8,236 nt of DNA from an uncultured Erysipelotrichaceae bacterium (GCA_900317015.1 ONFH01000285.1:1-8236); one strand, 5' to 3'. Positions 1-6,619 are shown, counted from the stretch's first letter. The notes: a model not told the origin generated them from the sequence alone. Program-made: numbers and translations.

Positions 1-11
1 GACCAAATCAT
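1..11 (-). CDS. Possible start of a leftward gene cut by the window edge
   Basis: Reading the minus strand, an AAGGAG ribosome-binding motif (positions 16-21) is followed after four bases by an ATG at 11-9 and the codons ATT TGG. This is a plausible start of a gene running off the left end. Only three full codons are visible, so nothing can be said about the product. The AT-rich stretch from 12 to about 205 would then be its upstream region. A chance match is quite possible. Confidence 0.3.
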
Positions 12-68
12 TTATCTCCTTGCCCTTAAAATGCCCATTGGTTAAACATACAACAAATAAAACGATAA

Positions 69-159
69 TATTATGTAAACTTTCACCTGATTAAAGATAA
101 AAATTACAACGTTTATATCAGCATTATTTTATTTCAGCAATCCTATTTTTTACATAATA
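69..159. repeat. 11-bp inverted repeat pair in the left intergenic region
   Basis: TATTATGTAAA at 69-79 is the exact reverse complement of TTTACATAATA at 149-159. The two arms are 69 bases apart, too far for an ordinary hairpin, so they are better seen as two copies of a site in opposite orientation. Both contain the TTATGT half-site that also forms the palindrome at 179-202. Function is unknown, and AT-rich sequence raises the chance of coincidence. Confidence 0.35.
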
Positions 160-178
160 ATTAAGTTTATATAAATGA

Positions 179-202
179 AATTATGTAGAATTCCACATAA
201 TT
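179..202. repeat. Near-perfect 24-bp palindrome, operator-like
   Basis: The arms begin AATTATGT and end ACATAATT around a central GAATTC. All twelve base pairs match except one (A187/C194). The centre is not a loop, which suits a dimeric DNA-binding protein better than an RNA hairpin, and no T-run follows. It lies just beyond the terminator of the kinase-like gene and about 170 bases upstream of the possible leftward start at the window edge, so it could be an operator for that gene. This is inference. Confidence 0.4.
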
Positions 203-209
203 ATATCTC

Positions 210-240
210 AAAAATAAAACAAGGAGCAAAATGCTCCTTG
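210..240 (-). terminator. Rho-independent terminator of the kinase-like gene
   Basis: On the minus strand a 9-bp perfect stem (CAAGGAGCA paired with TGCTCCTTG) closes a 3-base loop. It is followed at once by TTTTATTTTT. The hairpin begins four bases after the stop codon of the leftward gene at 245-829, the expected place for its terminator. Confidence 0.88.
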
Positions 241-244
241 TGGC

Positions 245-829
245 TTATAGCTTCTTATAGAGTTCGGCAATGATGTGGGCACATTCATCGATACCAAGAT
301 CACTGTTGATCGTCAGATCGAAGTTTTTCAAGTTGCCCCATTTGTTCGTGGTGTAGTAATTATAGTAGTTCTCACGTTTCTTATCTCGTGATTTGACATA
401 CTTAAGCACATTGTTTCCTGCCTGTGGTTCTTTATAGTCTTCCTTGACACGTCGTGCACGTGACTGTATTGGGGCATGAATGAAGACTTTTAAGACCTGA
501 TCAAAGTCTTCGAGAATGTAATCGGCACAGCCGTTGACGATGATGCAGGAATCACATGATGCCAAATGTCGAATGATCTTTGACTGAGTCGCAAAGACCT
601 GATCATTTAATGGCATCTGGAAACTGCCTCCGGACATCGTATAGAGGAAGCCGGAACTTTTTTCTTCCGCTGCCTTACGAATCGTGCGAATATCAAAGCC
701 AAGTTCCTGAGCAGCCAAGTCGATGATCTGGTTGTCATAGTAAACAAGATCAAGGAGTTCTGCTGTTTTCTGTGCAATCAGTCGACCGCCGGAACCATAT
801 TCTCTTGCAATAGTGATGATTTTAGTCAT
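245..829 (-). CDS. Cytidylate kinase-like family protein (P-loop kinase fold)
   Basis: Probably a cytoplasmic nucleotide-binding protein of the cytidylate kinase-like family, 194 residues. The substrate is unproven and need not be CMP. The N-terminus carries the family's glycine-rich phosphate loop, TIAREYGSGGR (residues 6-16), in place of a classical GKS Walker A. Later come CADY (101-104), VFIHAP (115-120) followed by an arginine-rich lid RARR (124-127), and DKKRENYYNYYT (149-160), all typical of the family. The ATG at 829 is preferred: AAGGAGG at 838-844 sits 8 bases away, whereas the in-frame ATG at 835 would be only 2 bases from it. The segment I recall as usually GRCADY reads NGCADY here, apparently losing a conserved arginine. 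The gene stands alone, with its own extended -10 promoter and a terminator, divergent from walJ. Confidence 0.88.
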   Translation of the reverse strand: MTKIITIAREYGSGGRLIAQKTAELLDLVYYDNQIIDLAAQELGFDIRTIRKAAEEKSSGFLYTMSGGSFQMPLNDQVFATQSKIIRHLASCDSCIIVNGCADYILEDFDQVLKVFIHAPIQSRARRVKEDYKEPQAGNNVLKYVKSRDKKRENYYNYYTTNKWGNLKNFDLTINSDLGIDECAHIIAELYKKL

Positions 830-837
830 AGTCATCG

Positions 838-844
838 CCTCCTT
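838..844 (-). promoter_or_regulatory. Ribosome binding site that decides the kinase-like gene start
   Basis: AAGGAGG on the minus strand. The distance is 8 bases to the ATG at 829 and only 2 bases to the upstream ATG at 835. Normal spacing supports initiation at 829, which removes Met-Thr from the longest reading. Confidence 0.75.
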
Positions 845-850
845 GATTTT

Positions 851-859
851 ATTTTAACA
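851..859 (-). promoter_or_regulatory. Extended -10 promoter of the kinase-like gene
   Basis: On the minus strand TG-T-TAAAAT forms an extended -10 element (5 of 6 bases of TATAAT). No good -35 hexamer is seen 16-18 bases upstream. Transcription would start near 844, giving a leader of roughly 15 bases that begins at the ribosome binding site. A short ACATA/TATGT inverted repeat (857-868) overlaps the box. Confidence 0.45.
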
Positions 860-931
860 TAAATATGTAAGCCCTAAAGTAAATTTTTCATATTAAGGAA
901 AATTAAAATTCAAGCAGGTTGTAAGGAAGCA

Positions 932-940
932 TGCTATAAT
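932..940 (+). promoter_or_regulatory. Extended -10 promoter of walJ-rlmH
   Basis: TG-C-TATAAT is a perfect extended -10 element. No consensus -35 is visible at the usual distance, as can occur with extended -10 promoters. The predicted start of transcription, about 946-948, falls on the AGGAG motif, so the mRNA leader would be very short. Confidence 0.65.
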
Positions 941-946
941 AGGGAC

Positions 947-951
947 AGGAG
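947..951 (+). promoter_or_regulatory. Ribosome binding site that decides the walJ start
   Basis: AGGAG lies 8 bases before a TTG at 960. It overlaps the alternative GTG at 951, so it cannot serve that codon. The GTG would have to use the weaker AGGGA at 941-945, which lies upstream of the predicted transcription start. Confidence 0.55.
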
Positions 952-959
952 TGAGAAAG

Positions 960-1712
960 TTGGATTATTATATTTTAGCAAGCGGTTCAAAAGGCAATGC
1001 AACATTTGTCAAAGAGGGGCATACTGGGATTTTAATTGACTGTGGCATCGCCAAGAAACAGTTTAATTATAAGATGCAGTCTCTTGGCTTTAGCGAAGAT
1101 GATATCTCTTATGTCTTTTTAACACATGATCATTTTGATCATTATAAGAATATTCATACTTTTGACACAAATAAGATTTATTCTGGTAAAGGAAACATTA
1201 AAGATCTTGCATCAGATCATGAATTAAAAGCTTATACTCATTATCAGTTTGGGGAGCTTGATGTGATGCCTTTAAAGATCTCACATGATGCGACTAATCC
1301 CTTTGCATTTTTGATCAAAGGTAAAGAATCTTTGCTTTATATGACAGATACGGGCTACGTCTCTAAAAAGAATCGGAATCTGATCCATGATTTGAACTAC
1401 TATATTATAGAAGCAAATCATGATGTGAAGATGTTAATGAATACCAGACGACCACTTTTTTTAAAGAACCGCATCTTAGGGGATACGGGACATTTAAACA
1501 ATGAGGATTCTGCTCGATTGATGTGTGAAGTCATTGGTAAAGATACAAAAGAGATTGCTTTAGCGCATTTATCGCAGGAAGCCAATAGTAAGGATGTGGC
1601 ATTAGAGACGTATTATACGATCTTTGATGAGAACCATATGAACTTCAGTCACGACCATATCAAAGTGGCTGATCAGGTGAATATCATTTCAGGAGGAGAA
1701 CATGAAAATTAG
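960..1712 (+). CDS. walJ: WalJ/YycJ-type MBL-fold metallo-hydrolase
   Basis: Metallo-beta-lactamase-fold protein of the WalJ/YycJ family, 250 residues. Family members are regarded as metal-dependent nucleases (5'-3' exonuclease activity is reported for a Bacillus YycJ). The name comes from their neighbourhood to the WalRK system in other Firmicutes, which is not seen here. Visible signatures, numbered from TTG 960: LASGSKGN (6-13), the metal-binding HDHFDH (56-61), SHDA (H109), TDTGY (D130), then EANHD, GDTGHLNNED and LAHLSQEAN, matching the order of YycJ metal ligands. The TTG start is chosen because AGGAG sits 8 bases upstream. A GTG at 951 would add three residues and cannot be excluded. 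The stop overlaps the rlmH start by 11 bases, indicating co-transcription and coupled translation. Confidence 0.88.
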   Translation: MDYYILASGSKGNATFVKEGHTGILIDCGIAKKQFNYKMQSLGFSEDDISYVFLTHDHFDHYKNIHTFDTNKIYSGKGNIKDLASDHELKAYTHYQFGELDVMPLKISHDATNPFAFLIKGKESLLYMTDTGYVSKKNRNLIHDLNYYIIEANHDVKMLMNTRRPLFLKNRILGDTGHLNNEDSARLMCEVIGKDTKEIALAHLSQEANSKDVALETYYTIFDENHMNFSHDHIKVADQVNIISGGEHEN

Positions 1713-2181
1713 AATCATTGGAGTTGGAAAACTCAAGGAAAAGTATTTAAAGGAAGGTACGGAAGAATACATCAAACGTATTTCTGCTTACGCTGATGTT
1801 GAAGTCATCGAAGTAGAAGATGAACCTATTCCAAAGCATCCTTCTTTAGCACAGGAAGTCATGGTCAAAGCCAAGGAAGGCCGCCGTGTTCTTGATCAGG
1901 TCAAACAGTCAGACTTTATGATCTTACTTGATGTTGCTGGTACTGAACTTGATTCTGTAGATTTATCTAAATATATTGAAAAACAGATGATCGATGGTCA
2001 TTCGACAATTGATTTCGTTTTAGGCGGATCACTTGGAAACAGTGAAGATGTCTTAGAACGTGCTGACTATCGTTTAAGTATGTCACGTATGACAATGCCT
2101 CATCAGTTAGCACGCTTAGTCTTACTTGAACAGATCTATCGTTCATTTAAGATCATGAAAGGTGAAACTTATCATAAATAA
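1702..2181 (+). CDS. rlmH: RlmH, 23S rRNA (pseudouridine-1915-N3)-methyltransferase
   Basis: SPOUT-class methyltransferase that uses SAM to methylate pseudouridine 1915 in helix 69 of 23S rRNA on assembled 70S ribosomes. The 159-residue length is exactly the family norm. The protein begins MKIRIIGVGKLKEKY. It has the SAM-binding glycine loop FVLGGSLG (105-112) and the diagnostic C-terminal knot region SRMTMPHQLARLVLLEQIYR (128-147), ending GETYHK. A strong AGGAGG (1691-1696) lies 5 bases before the ATG, inside the end of walJ. The 11-base overlap implies coupled translation. A terminator hairpin follows 8 bases after the stop. Confidence 0.97.
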   Translation: MKIRIIGVGKLKEKYLKEGTEEYIKRISAYADVEVIEVEDEPIPKHPSLAQEVMVKAKEGRRVLDQVKQSDFMILLDVAGTELDSVDLSKYIEKQMIDGHSTIDFVLGGSLGNSEDVLERADYRLSMSRMTMPHQLARLVLLEQIYRSFKIMKGETYHK

Positions 2182-2189
2182 GAATGGAT

Positions 2190-2221
2190 AAAGAAATGGT
2201 AGAATTCCATTTCTTTTTCTT
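2190..2221 (+). terminator. Rho-independent terminator after walJ-rlmH
   Basis: A 10-bp perfect stem (AAAGAAATGG at 2190-2199 with CCATTTCTTT at 2207-2216) closes a 7-base loop. It runs directly into TTCTT, so a T-rich tract spans 2210-2221. The stem is GC-poor, so termination may be partial. It starts 8 bases after the rlmH stop. Confidence 0.65.
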
Positions 2222-2227
2222 ATGCAT

Positions 2228-2233
2228 TATAAT
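2228..2233 (+). promoter_or_regulatory. -10 box for the small membrane protein gene
   Basis: A perfect TATAAT lies 30 bases before the ATG at 2264 and 6 bases after the rlmH terminator. The -35 region would fall inside the terminator hairpin (around 2205-2210, TTCCAT) and matches the consensus poorly, so only the -10 is supported. Confidence 0.45.
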
Positions 2234-2263
2234 GTGTGTATCAAGTTGTGAAAGGGGTTCAAT

Positions 2264-2635
2264 ATGTTAGATAAAATCAAAAAATATGTTGCACAAGGTG
2301 CCATCGTCTTCTTATTACTTTATGTTTTAAACTTAGTCATGAAGGAAGGACAGACGATTCCACAGATGCTTTTATGGACGGTCGTTGTCGTCTTCTTCTT
2401 TATCTTTGCGGATGTCTTTAATGAACGCTTTGGTAAAGGAAAAGATAAAAATAAAGGAAAGACGAAAGGGCCAAAACAGAAGCAGAAAAAGTTAACGAGA
2501 GCTGAGAAGAAAGCTTTAAAGGAAGAAGAAAAGAAAGCCAATCAGCCAAAGGACTATGGTCCAACTGGCAGAGATAATTCTCATCCTAAAGGTGAACATA
2601 AGAAGTATCGTGCGAAGAATAAGAAAAAGAAATAG
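2264..2635 (+). CDS. Small two-helix membrane protein with a lysine-rich tail
   Basis: I do not recognise a characterised family for this 123-residue protein. It has a short basic N-terminus (MLDKIKK) and a hydrophobic helix at about residues 9-26. A short loop (KEGQTIPQ) and a second, very hydrophobic helix follow (about 35-52, including WTVVVVFFFIFA). Residues 57-123 form a hydrophilic tail dominated by lysine, with KK/KKK clusters and a short Glu/Lys-rich stretch around 79-92 that could be helical. The positive-inside rule predicts both ends in the cytoplasm. The GAAAGGGG motif (2250-2257) ends 6 bases before the ATG. The gene lies between rlmH and metF in the same direction, with its own -10 box, so it may be a single-gene unit. 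No clear terminator follows. Function unknown. Confidence 0.85.
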   Translation: MLDKIKKYVAQGAIVFLLLYVLNLVMKEGQTIPQMLLWTVVVVFFFIFADVFNERFGKGKDKNKGKTKGPKQKQKKLTRAEKKALKEEEKKANQPKDYGPTGRDNSHPKGEHKKYRAKNKKKK

Positions 2636-2698
2636 TTATAGTTTTTTCTTATAGTTAAGCCTAGAGAATTAGTATAACCTAATATTCAGAAAGCCAAT

Positions 2699-2704
2699 TA
2701 TAAT
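2699..2704 (+). promoter_or_regulatory. -10 box for the metF-metH operon
   Basis: A perfect TATAAT lies 22 bases before the metF ATG. No convincing -35 is found 16-19 bases upstream. With transcription starting near 2711, the leader would be only about 16 bases. That leaves no room for a riboswitch or T-box, and the 91-base gap upstream of metF shows none. Confidence 0.5.
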
Positions 2705-2726
2705 GGATATACATGGGGTGTGAAAA

Positions 2727-3587
2727 ATGAGAATTATTGATCGATTAAATAGTGGAAAGGTGACGTTATCGTTCGAAGTCTTTCCACCTAAATATTCTAA
2801 AAACTATGATGCAGTCGCTTTAAAGGCAGGAGAAATTGCCAAGCTGCATCCTGATTTTATGTCAGTCACTTATGGTGCCGGAGGCGGGACCAGTGAGTAT
2901 ACTGTCAATATTGCCAAACATATCCAGGAGCAGGAAAATGTTCCTGTCTTAGCACATTTAACATGTGTTTCATCGACAAAAGAAAAAGTCCATACGATGC
3001 TAGAAACATTCAAGGACAATGGTATTGAAAATATTATGGCCTTAAGAGGAGATCTGCCAGAAGGAAATCATCCACATGATTATGATCATGCCATTACTTT
3101 GATCAAAGAGATCAAAGAATTTGATTCAAACTTCTGTATTGGTGGAGCTTGTTACCCGGAAGGGCATCCAGAAGCGCACAATAAGATTGAAGATATTAAA
3201 CATCTCAAAGAAAAAGTCGATGCTGGCTGTGACTTTTTAACAAGCCAGATGTTCTTTGATAACAGTATCTTTTATAATTTCTTATTCCGTGCTAGAGAAG
3301 CAGGCATCACAGTGCCAATCTTAGCTGGAATTATGCCAATTACCCGTAAGGAACAAGTCAAACGTGCTATTCAGTTATCTGGTTCATCCGTTCCTGCAGA
3401 ATTCGTTTCAATGGTCGATGCCTTCAGTGATAATGAAGCGGCTATGAAACAGGCTGGCATCATCTATGCGACAAAACAGATCATGGATCTGATCGCCAAT
3501 GGCGTGAAACATATTCATGTTTATACAATGAATAAACCAGATGTCGCAGCGGGCATTATGAACAATTTATCGGAGCTGTTAAAATAA
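2727..3587 (+). CDS. metF: Methylenetetrahydrofolate reductase (MetF)
   Basis: Cytoplasmic FAD enzyme that reduces 5,10-methylene-THF to 5-methyl-THF, the methyl donor for MetH. The 286 residues match a bacterial catalytic-domain-only MTHFR. Motifs in order: TLSFEVFPPK (13-22), whose Glu17 matches the catalytic Glu of E. coli MetF; VTYGAGGGT (47-55); LAHLTC (75-80); ALRGD (105-109), whose Asp109 matches the flavin/folate-contacting Asp; GGACYPEGHPEA (139-150); TSQMFFD (172-178), with the folate-binding Gln174; and PILAGIMPI (197-205). The ribosome binding site GGGGTG (2715-2720) is 6 bases from the ATG. The stop shares one base with the next start (TAATG), so translation is probably coupled to the MetH reactivation gene. 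First gene of the methionine operon. Confidence 0.96.
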   Translation: MRIIDRLNSGKVTLSFEVFPPKYSKNYDAVALKAGEIAKLHPDFMSVTYGAGGGTSEYTVNIAKHIQEQENVPVLAHLTCVSSTKEKVHTMLETFKDNGIENIMALRGDLPEGNHPHDYDHAITLIKEIKEFDSNFCIGGACYPEGHPEAHNKIEDIKHLKEKVDAGCDFLTSQMFFDNSIFYNFLFRAREAGITVPILAGIMPITRKEQVKRAIQLSGSSVPAEFVSMVDAFSDNEAAMKQAGIIYATKQIMDLIANGVKHIHVYTMNKPDVAAGIMNNLSELLK

Positions 3588-4234
3588 TGTATCCGATCCG
3601 TAAATCAGAAGTTCTACGCTATCTTGGCTATCGTAAGTCCATGGTCATTACGAAAGAAACAGATGCGTTGGTCGATGAATGCATTAATGACTTAAAAAAG
3701 GTGATCCAGCCATCCATGACCTATGAACGATTTCCCATCGTTCGTCATGATGGAATTCTTGATATTGGAGGGATGATCATTGACTCTAAAAGTCTTTCGA
3801 CAAATTTGAAGGACTGCGATGAGGTCTTCCTTTTTGCGGCCACAGCCGGCATCGGCATCGACCGTATGATCCATCGTGCGGAATTGACGAATGTCGCTAA
3901 GGCAGCAATCTATCAGGCTGCTGGTGCGGAGATCGTGGAATGTATCTGTGATGACCTCAATGACCAGTTAGCAGAAAAGGTGAAAAAAGAAGGATTGCGT
4001 TTAAAGCCTCGCTTTTCACCAGGCTATGGCGATACATCGTTAGAGTTACAGAAAGATTTTGAACGTTTATTACAAATGTCTAAAATTGGGATCCATTTAA
4101 ATGAAAGTTTATTAATGGTGCCTTCGAAAAGTGTCACAGCTTTTATTGGCATCACCAAATCAAAAGAAAAACAAAAGTCTGGCTGTGCATTATGTACAGC
4201 AAAAAACTGTACGATCAGGAGGGAAGGTCTATGA
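3587..4234 (+). CDS. Stand-alone MetH reactivation-domain protein
   Basis: A 215-residue protein resembling the activation domain normally fused to the C-terminus of MetH. That domain binds SAM and, with an electron donor such as flavodoxin, reductively remethylates cob(II)alamin that has dropped out of the catalytic cycle. The key signature is PRFSPGYGD (141-149), matching the SAM-binding R-x3-GY motif of the domain. AATAGIGIDRMI (84-95) and SVTAFIGITKSKE (182-194) are typical of the Firmicutes form. The C-terminus has three cysteines in a C-x2-C-x4-C pattern (200, 203, 208). Pairing with the downstream metH, which lacks this domain, supports the call. The start overlaps the metF stop by 1 base; GGAG at 3572-3575 is 11 bases away, rather long, consistent with coupling. 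The end overlaps metH as ATGA. Confidence 0.88.
   Translation: MYPIRKSEVLRYLGYRKSMVITKETDALVDECINDLKKVIQPSMTYERFPIVRHDGILDIGGMIIDSKSLSTNLKDCDEVFLFAATAGIGIDRMIHRAELTNVAKAAIYQAAGAEIVECICDDLNDQLAEKVKKEGLRLKPRFSPGYGDTSLELQKDFERLLQMSKIGIHLNESLLMVPSKSVTAFIGITKSKEKQKSGCALCTAKNCTIRREGL
4217..4223 (+). promoter_or_regulatory. Ribosome binding site that decides the metH start
   Basis: AGGAGGG lies 7 bases before the ATG at 4231. The longest reading would begin at an ATG at 4192, upstream of this site and deep within the previous gene. The site and the classic ATGA stop-start overlap both support 4231. Confidence 0.88.
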
Positions 4235-6603
4235 GTCTTTTAGAACGCTTAGGAAAAGAACGATTATATTGTGATGGCGGTGCTGGTTCCATGCTTCAGA
4301 GCTGGGGCTTAAAAGCAGGTGAATTACCAGAGACATGGAATGTGACTCATCCTGATCTGATCATTAAATTGAACCGTTTATATTTTGAAGCCGGCAGTGA
4401 TATCGTCAATGCCAATACCTTTGGTGCGAATGCTTTAAAATTCCCAGACACATTAGAAGAAATCGTGACTAAAGCGGTTGAAAATGCCAAAGAAGCACGA
4501 CGCTTAGCTCATCGTGAAGATGCCTATATTGCTTTAGACCTTGGCCCAACAGGAAAATTACTAGAACCATTAGGTGACTTGCCTTTTGAAGACGCCATCT
4601 CCTTATATAAAGAGACGATCACTTATGGCGTGAAAGCTGGGGCTGATCTGATCTTAATTGAAACGATGACCGATTCCTATGAAATGAAGGCTGCGGTTCT
4701 AGCCGCTAAGGAAACGTGTGATCTGCCTATCTTAACAACGATGACGTTTGATGAAAAAGGTAAGTTATTAACAGGTGGGACACCAGAATCGATGACGGCT
4801 ATGCTTGAAGGTTTAGGTGTCGATGCTTTAGGTGTTAACTGTGGTTTAGGACCAAAACAGTTACGACCATTTGTCAAAAGATTGACAGAAGTCAGCTCCT
4901 TACCAATCATCGTCAATCCAAATGCTGGTCTTCCAAAGTCTAAAAATGGTGTGGATTATTATGATATGAGTGCCGATGAGTTCGTTTCCTATATGAAGGA
5001 AATGGCGGAAAATCTGCCAATTTCTGTATTAGGAGGCTGCTGCGGCACAACACCAGAATATATTGAAAAATTAATTGCGGCCACGAAGGATCTTCCTTTT
5101 GTCGCTCCAACAAAGAAACACCGCAGCGTCGTGACGTCTTTCTCACAGGCAGTTGAGATTGGTAAGAAACCAGTCATTATTGGGGAACGTATCAACCCAA
5201 CCGGCAAGAAGAAATTCAAGGCTGCCTTAAAGGAACATGATATCAACTATATCTTAAATCAGGGGCTTGATCAGGAAGAAGCTGGGGCTCATATTCTTGA
5301 TGTCAATGTTGGTCTTCCTGGTATTGATGAAGCATCGATGCTAGTGGAAGTCATGAGTAAGCTACAGAGCGTCTTAGCTTTACCACTACAGATCGATACC
5401 GGTGATTTTGATGCCATGGAAAAGGCTTTAAGAGCTTATAACGGGAAAGCCATGTTGAACTCAGTCAATGGAAAACAGGAGACAATGGATCATGTCTTCC
5501 CATTAGTGAAGAAATATGGAGCTGTCGTTGTGGCCTTAGCTTTAGATGAACGAGGCATTCCACAAACCGCTGATGAACGTATTGAGATCGCCAAAAAGAT
5601 CTATAAAGAAGCTGAGAAGTATGGTATCTCAAAAGATGATATCGTTATCGATGGTTTAGCCATGACGGTCTCAAGTGATCCAAAGAGTGCATTAGTCACT
5701 TTGGAAACGATTCGTAGAGTGCGTGATGAATTACATGGTCATTCGATTCTTGGGGTCTCAAATATTTCATTTGGTCTACCAAATCGTAAAGTGTTAAATA
5801 GTCACTTTTTAACATTAGCTATGCAGAATGGCTTAAGCTGTGCCATCATCAATCCAAACTTGAGTGCGATGATGGATAGTTATCATGCCTTCATTGCGTT
5901 AATGAATTTAGATACGAACTTTAATGAATATTTAAGTGCGTATGCCGATGTAGAGACGACACCAGTGAAAAAGGAAAACAAAACATTAAGTCTTTATGAT
6001 GCCATCAAGAAAGGTCTTGCACAGGATGCCGCTACAGCAACAAGAGAAGGCATGAAGACAAAAGATGGTCTGACTTTAATTAATGAAGAGCTGATCCCAG
6101 CACTTGATGAAGTTGGGAAAGGTTTTGAAAAAGGGACATTATTCTTACCACAGTTATTAATGAGTGCCGAAGCAGCGCAGAGCGCTTTTGCGGTCGTTAA
6201 GGAATCTATGAAAGGTGAGGCTCGTACAATTAATGGTCGTATTATTTTAGCCACGGTCAAAGGGGATGTTCATGATATTGGGAAGAACATCGTCAAAGTC
6301 ATGTTAGAGAACTATGGCTTTGAAGTCATTGATCTTGGTAAAGATGTACCACCAAAAAAGATCCTCAAGACGGCGATTGATGAAGATATTCATTTAGTTG
6401 GTCTTAGTGCCTTGATGACAACGACCGTCGTTTCTATGAAGGAAACGATCGACCTCTTCAAGAAAGAAAAACCAGATACTTTGATCTGTGTTGGTGGGGC
6501 GGTTATGACTCAGGATTATGCGGATGAAATTGGTGCCGATGCTTATTGTAATGATGCGATGGAGACTGTTCATTATGCGCAGAAGGTCTTCCATTGTGAA
6601 TAA
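4231..6603 (+). CDS. metH: Cobalamin-dependent methionine synthase, short form
   Basis: Cytoplasmic enzyme that transfers methyl from 5-methyl-THF through cobalamin to homocysteine, giving methionine. The 790 residues have three visible modules. A homocysteine-binding barrel (about 1-290) carries the zinc cysteines in GVNCGLG (C204) and GGCCGTT (C270, C271). A pterin-binding barrel (about 313-575) has IIGERINPTG and HILDVNVGLPG. A cobalamin module (about 590-790) has the four-helix cap (residues around LIPALDEVGKGFEKG) and the Rossmann part with the DVHDIG motif (679-684), whose His681 should coordinate cobalt from below. The protein ends there: the reactivation domain of E. coli-type MetH is missing and is supplied by the preceding gene. 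This layout matches Thermotoga-type MetH. A secreted toroid gene begins 16 bases downstream with no terminator between. Confidence 0.97.
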   Translation: MSLLERLGKERLYCDGGAGSMLQSWGLKAGELPETWNVTHPDLIIKLNRLYFEAGSDIVNANTFGANALKFPDTLEEIVTKAVENAKEARRLAHREDAYIALDLGPTGKLLEPLGDLPFEDAISLYKETITYGVKAGADLILIETMTDSYEMKAAVLAAKETCDLPILTTMTFDEKGKLLTGGTPESMTAMLEGLGVDALGVNCGLGPKQLRPFVKRLTEVSSLPIIVNPNAGLPKSKNGVDYYDMSADEFVSYMKEMAENLPISVLGGCCGTTPEYIEKLIAATKDLPFVAPTKKHRSVVTSFSQAVEIGKKPVIIGERINPTGKKKFKAALKEHDINYILNQGLDQEEAGAHILDVNVGLPGIDEASMLVEVMSKLQSVLALPLQIDTGDFDAMEKALRAYNGKAMLNSVNGKQETMDHVFPLVKKYGAVVVALALDERGIPQTADERIEIAKKIYKEAEKYGISKDDIVIDGLAMTVSSDPKSALVTLETIRRVRDELHGHSILGVSNISFGLPNRKVLNSHFLTLAMQNGLSCAIINPNLSAMMDSYHAFIALMNLDTNFNEYLSAYADVETTPVKKENKTLSLYDAIKKGLAQDAATATREGMKTKDGLTLINEELIPALDEVGKGFEKGTLFLPQLLMSAEAAQSAFAVVKESMKGEARTINGRIILATVKGDVHDIGKNIVKVMLENYGFEVIDLGKDVPPKKILKTAIDEDIHLVGLSALMTTTVVSMKETIDLFKKEKPDTLICVGGAVMTQDYADEIGADAYCNDAMETVHYAQKVFHCE

Positions 6604-6619
6604 AGGAAAGAGGAATAAC

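Noticed and set aside
951..959. GTG at 951 as the walJ start
   Set aside because: The best ribosome binding motif (AGGAG, 947-951) overlaps it, and the predicted transcript would begin only a few bases before it. TTG at 960 has proper spacing. It remains possible and would add only three residues.
2619..2652. AT-only inverted repeat around the stop of the small membrane protein gene
   Set aside because: ATAAGAAAAA pairs with TTTTTCTTAT, but the stem has a single G-C pair, a long loop, and no T-run after it. It is not a convincing terminator and probably reflects the AAG/AAA-rich end of the gene.
2636..2726. Cobalamin, SAM or T-box riboswitch upstream of metF
   Set aside because: The gap is too short and none of the conserved boxes is visible.
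4192..4230. Longer metH beginning at an ATG at 4192
   Set aside because: It would overlap the previous gene by 43 bases and adds 13 residues not expected before the barrel. The ATG at 4231 has AGGAGGG at ideal spacing and an ATGA overlap.
4677..5246. Several minus-strand open frames inside metH
   Set aside because: They lie opposite a well-conserved enzyme gene, lack ribosome binding sites and show no family motifs. The same holds for the minus-strand frames at 2320-2541, 3692-3874, 5994-6260 and 6394-6669, and for the plus-strand frame at 7107-7355.
6518..6619. Upstream extension of the secreted toroid protein into metH
   Set aside because: The extra 34 residues are read out of frame from the end of metH and are rich in Met and Arg. 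They would bury the clear signal peptide that starts at 6620 with its own ribosome binding site.
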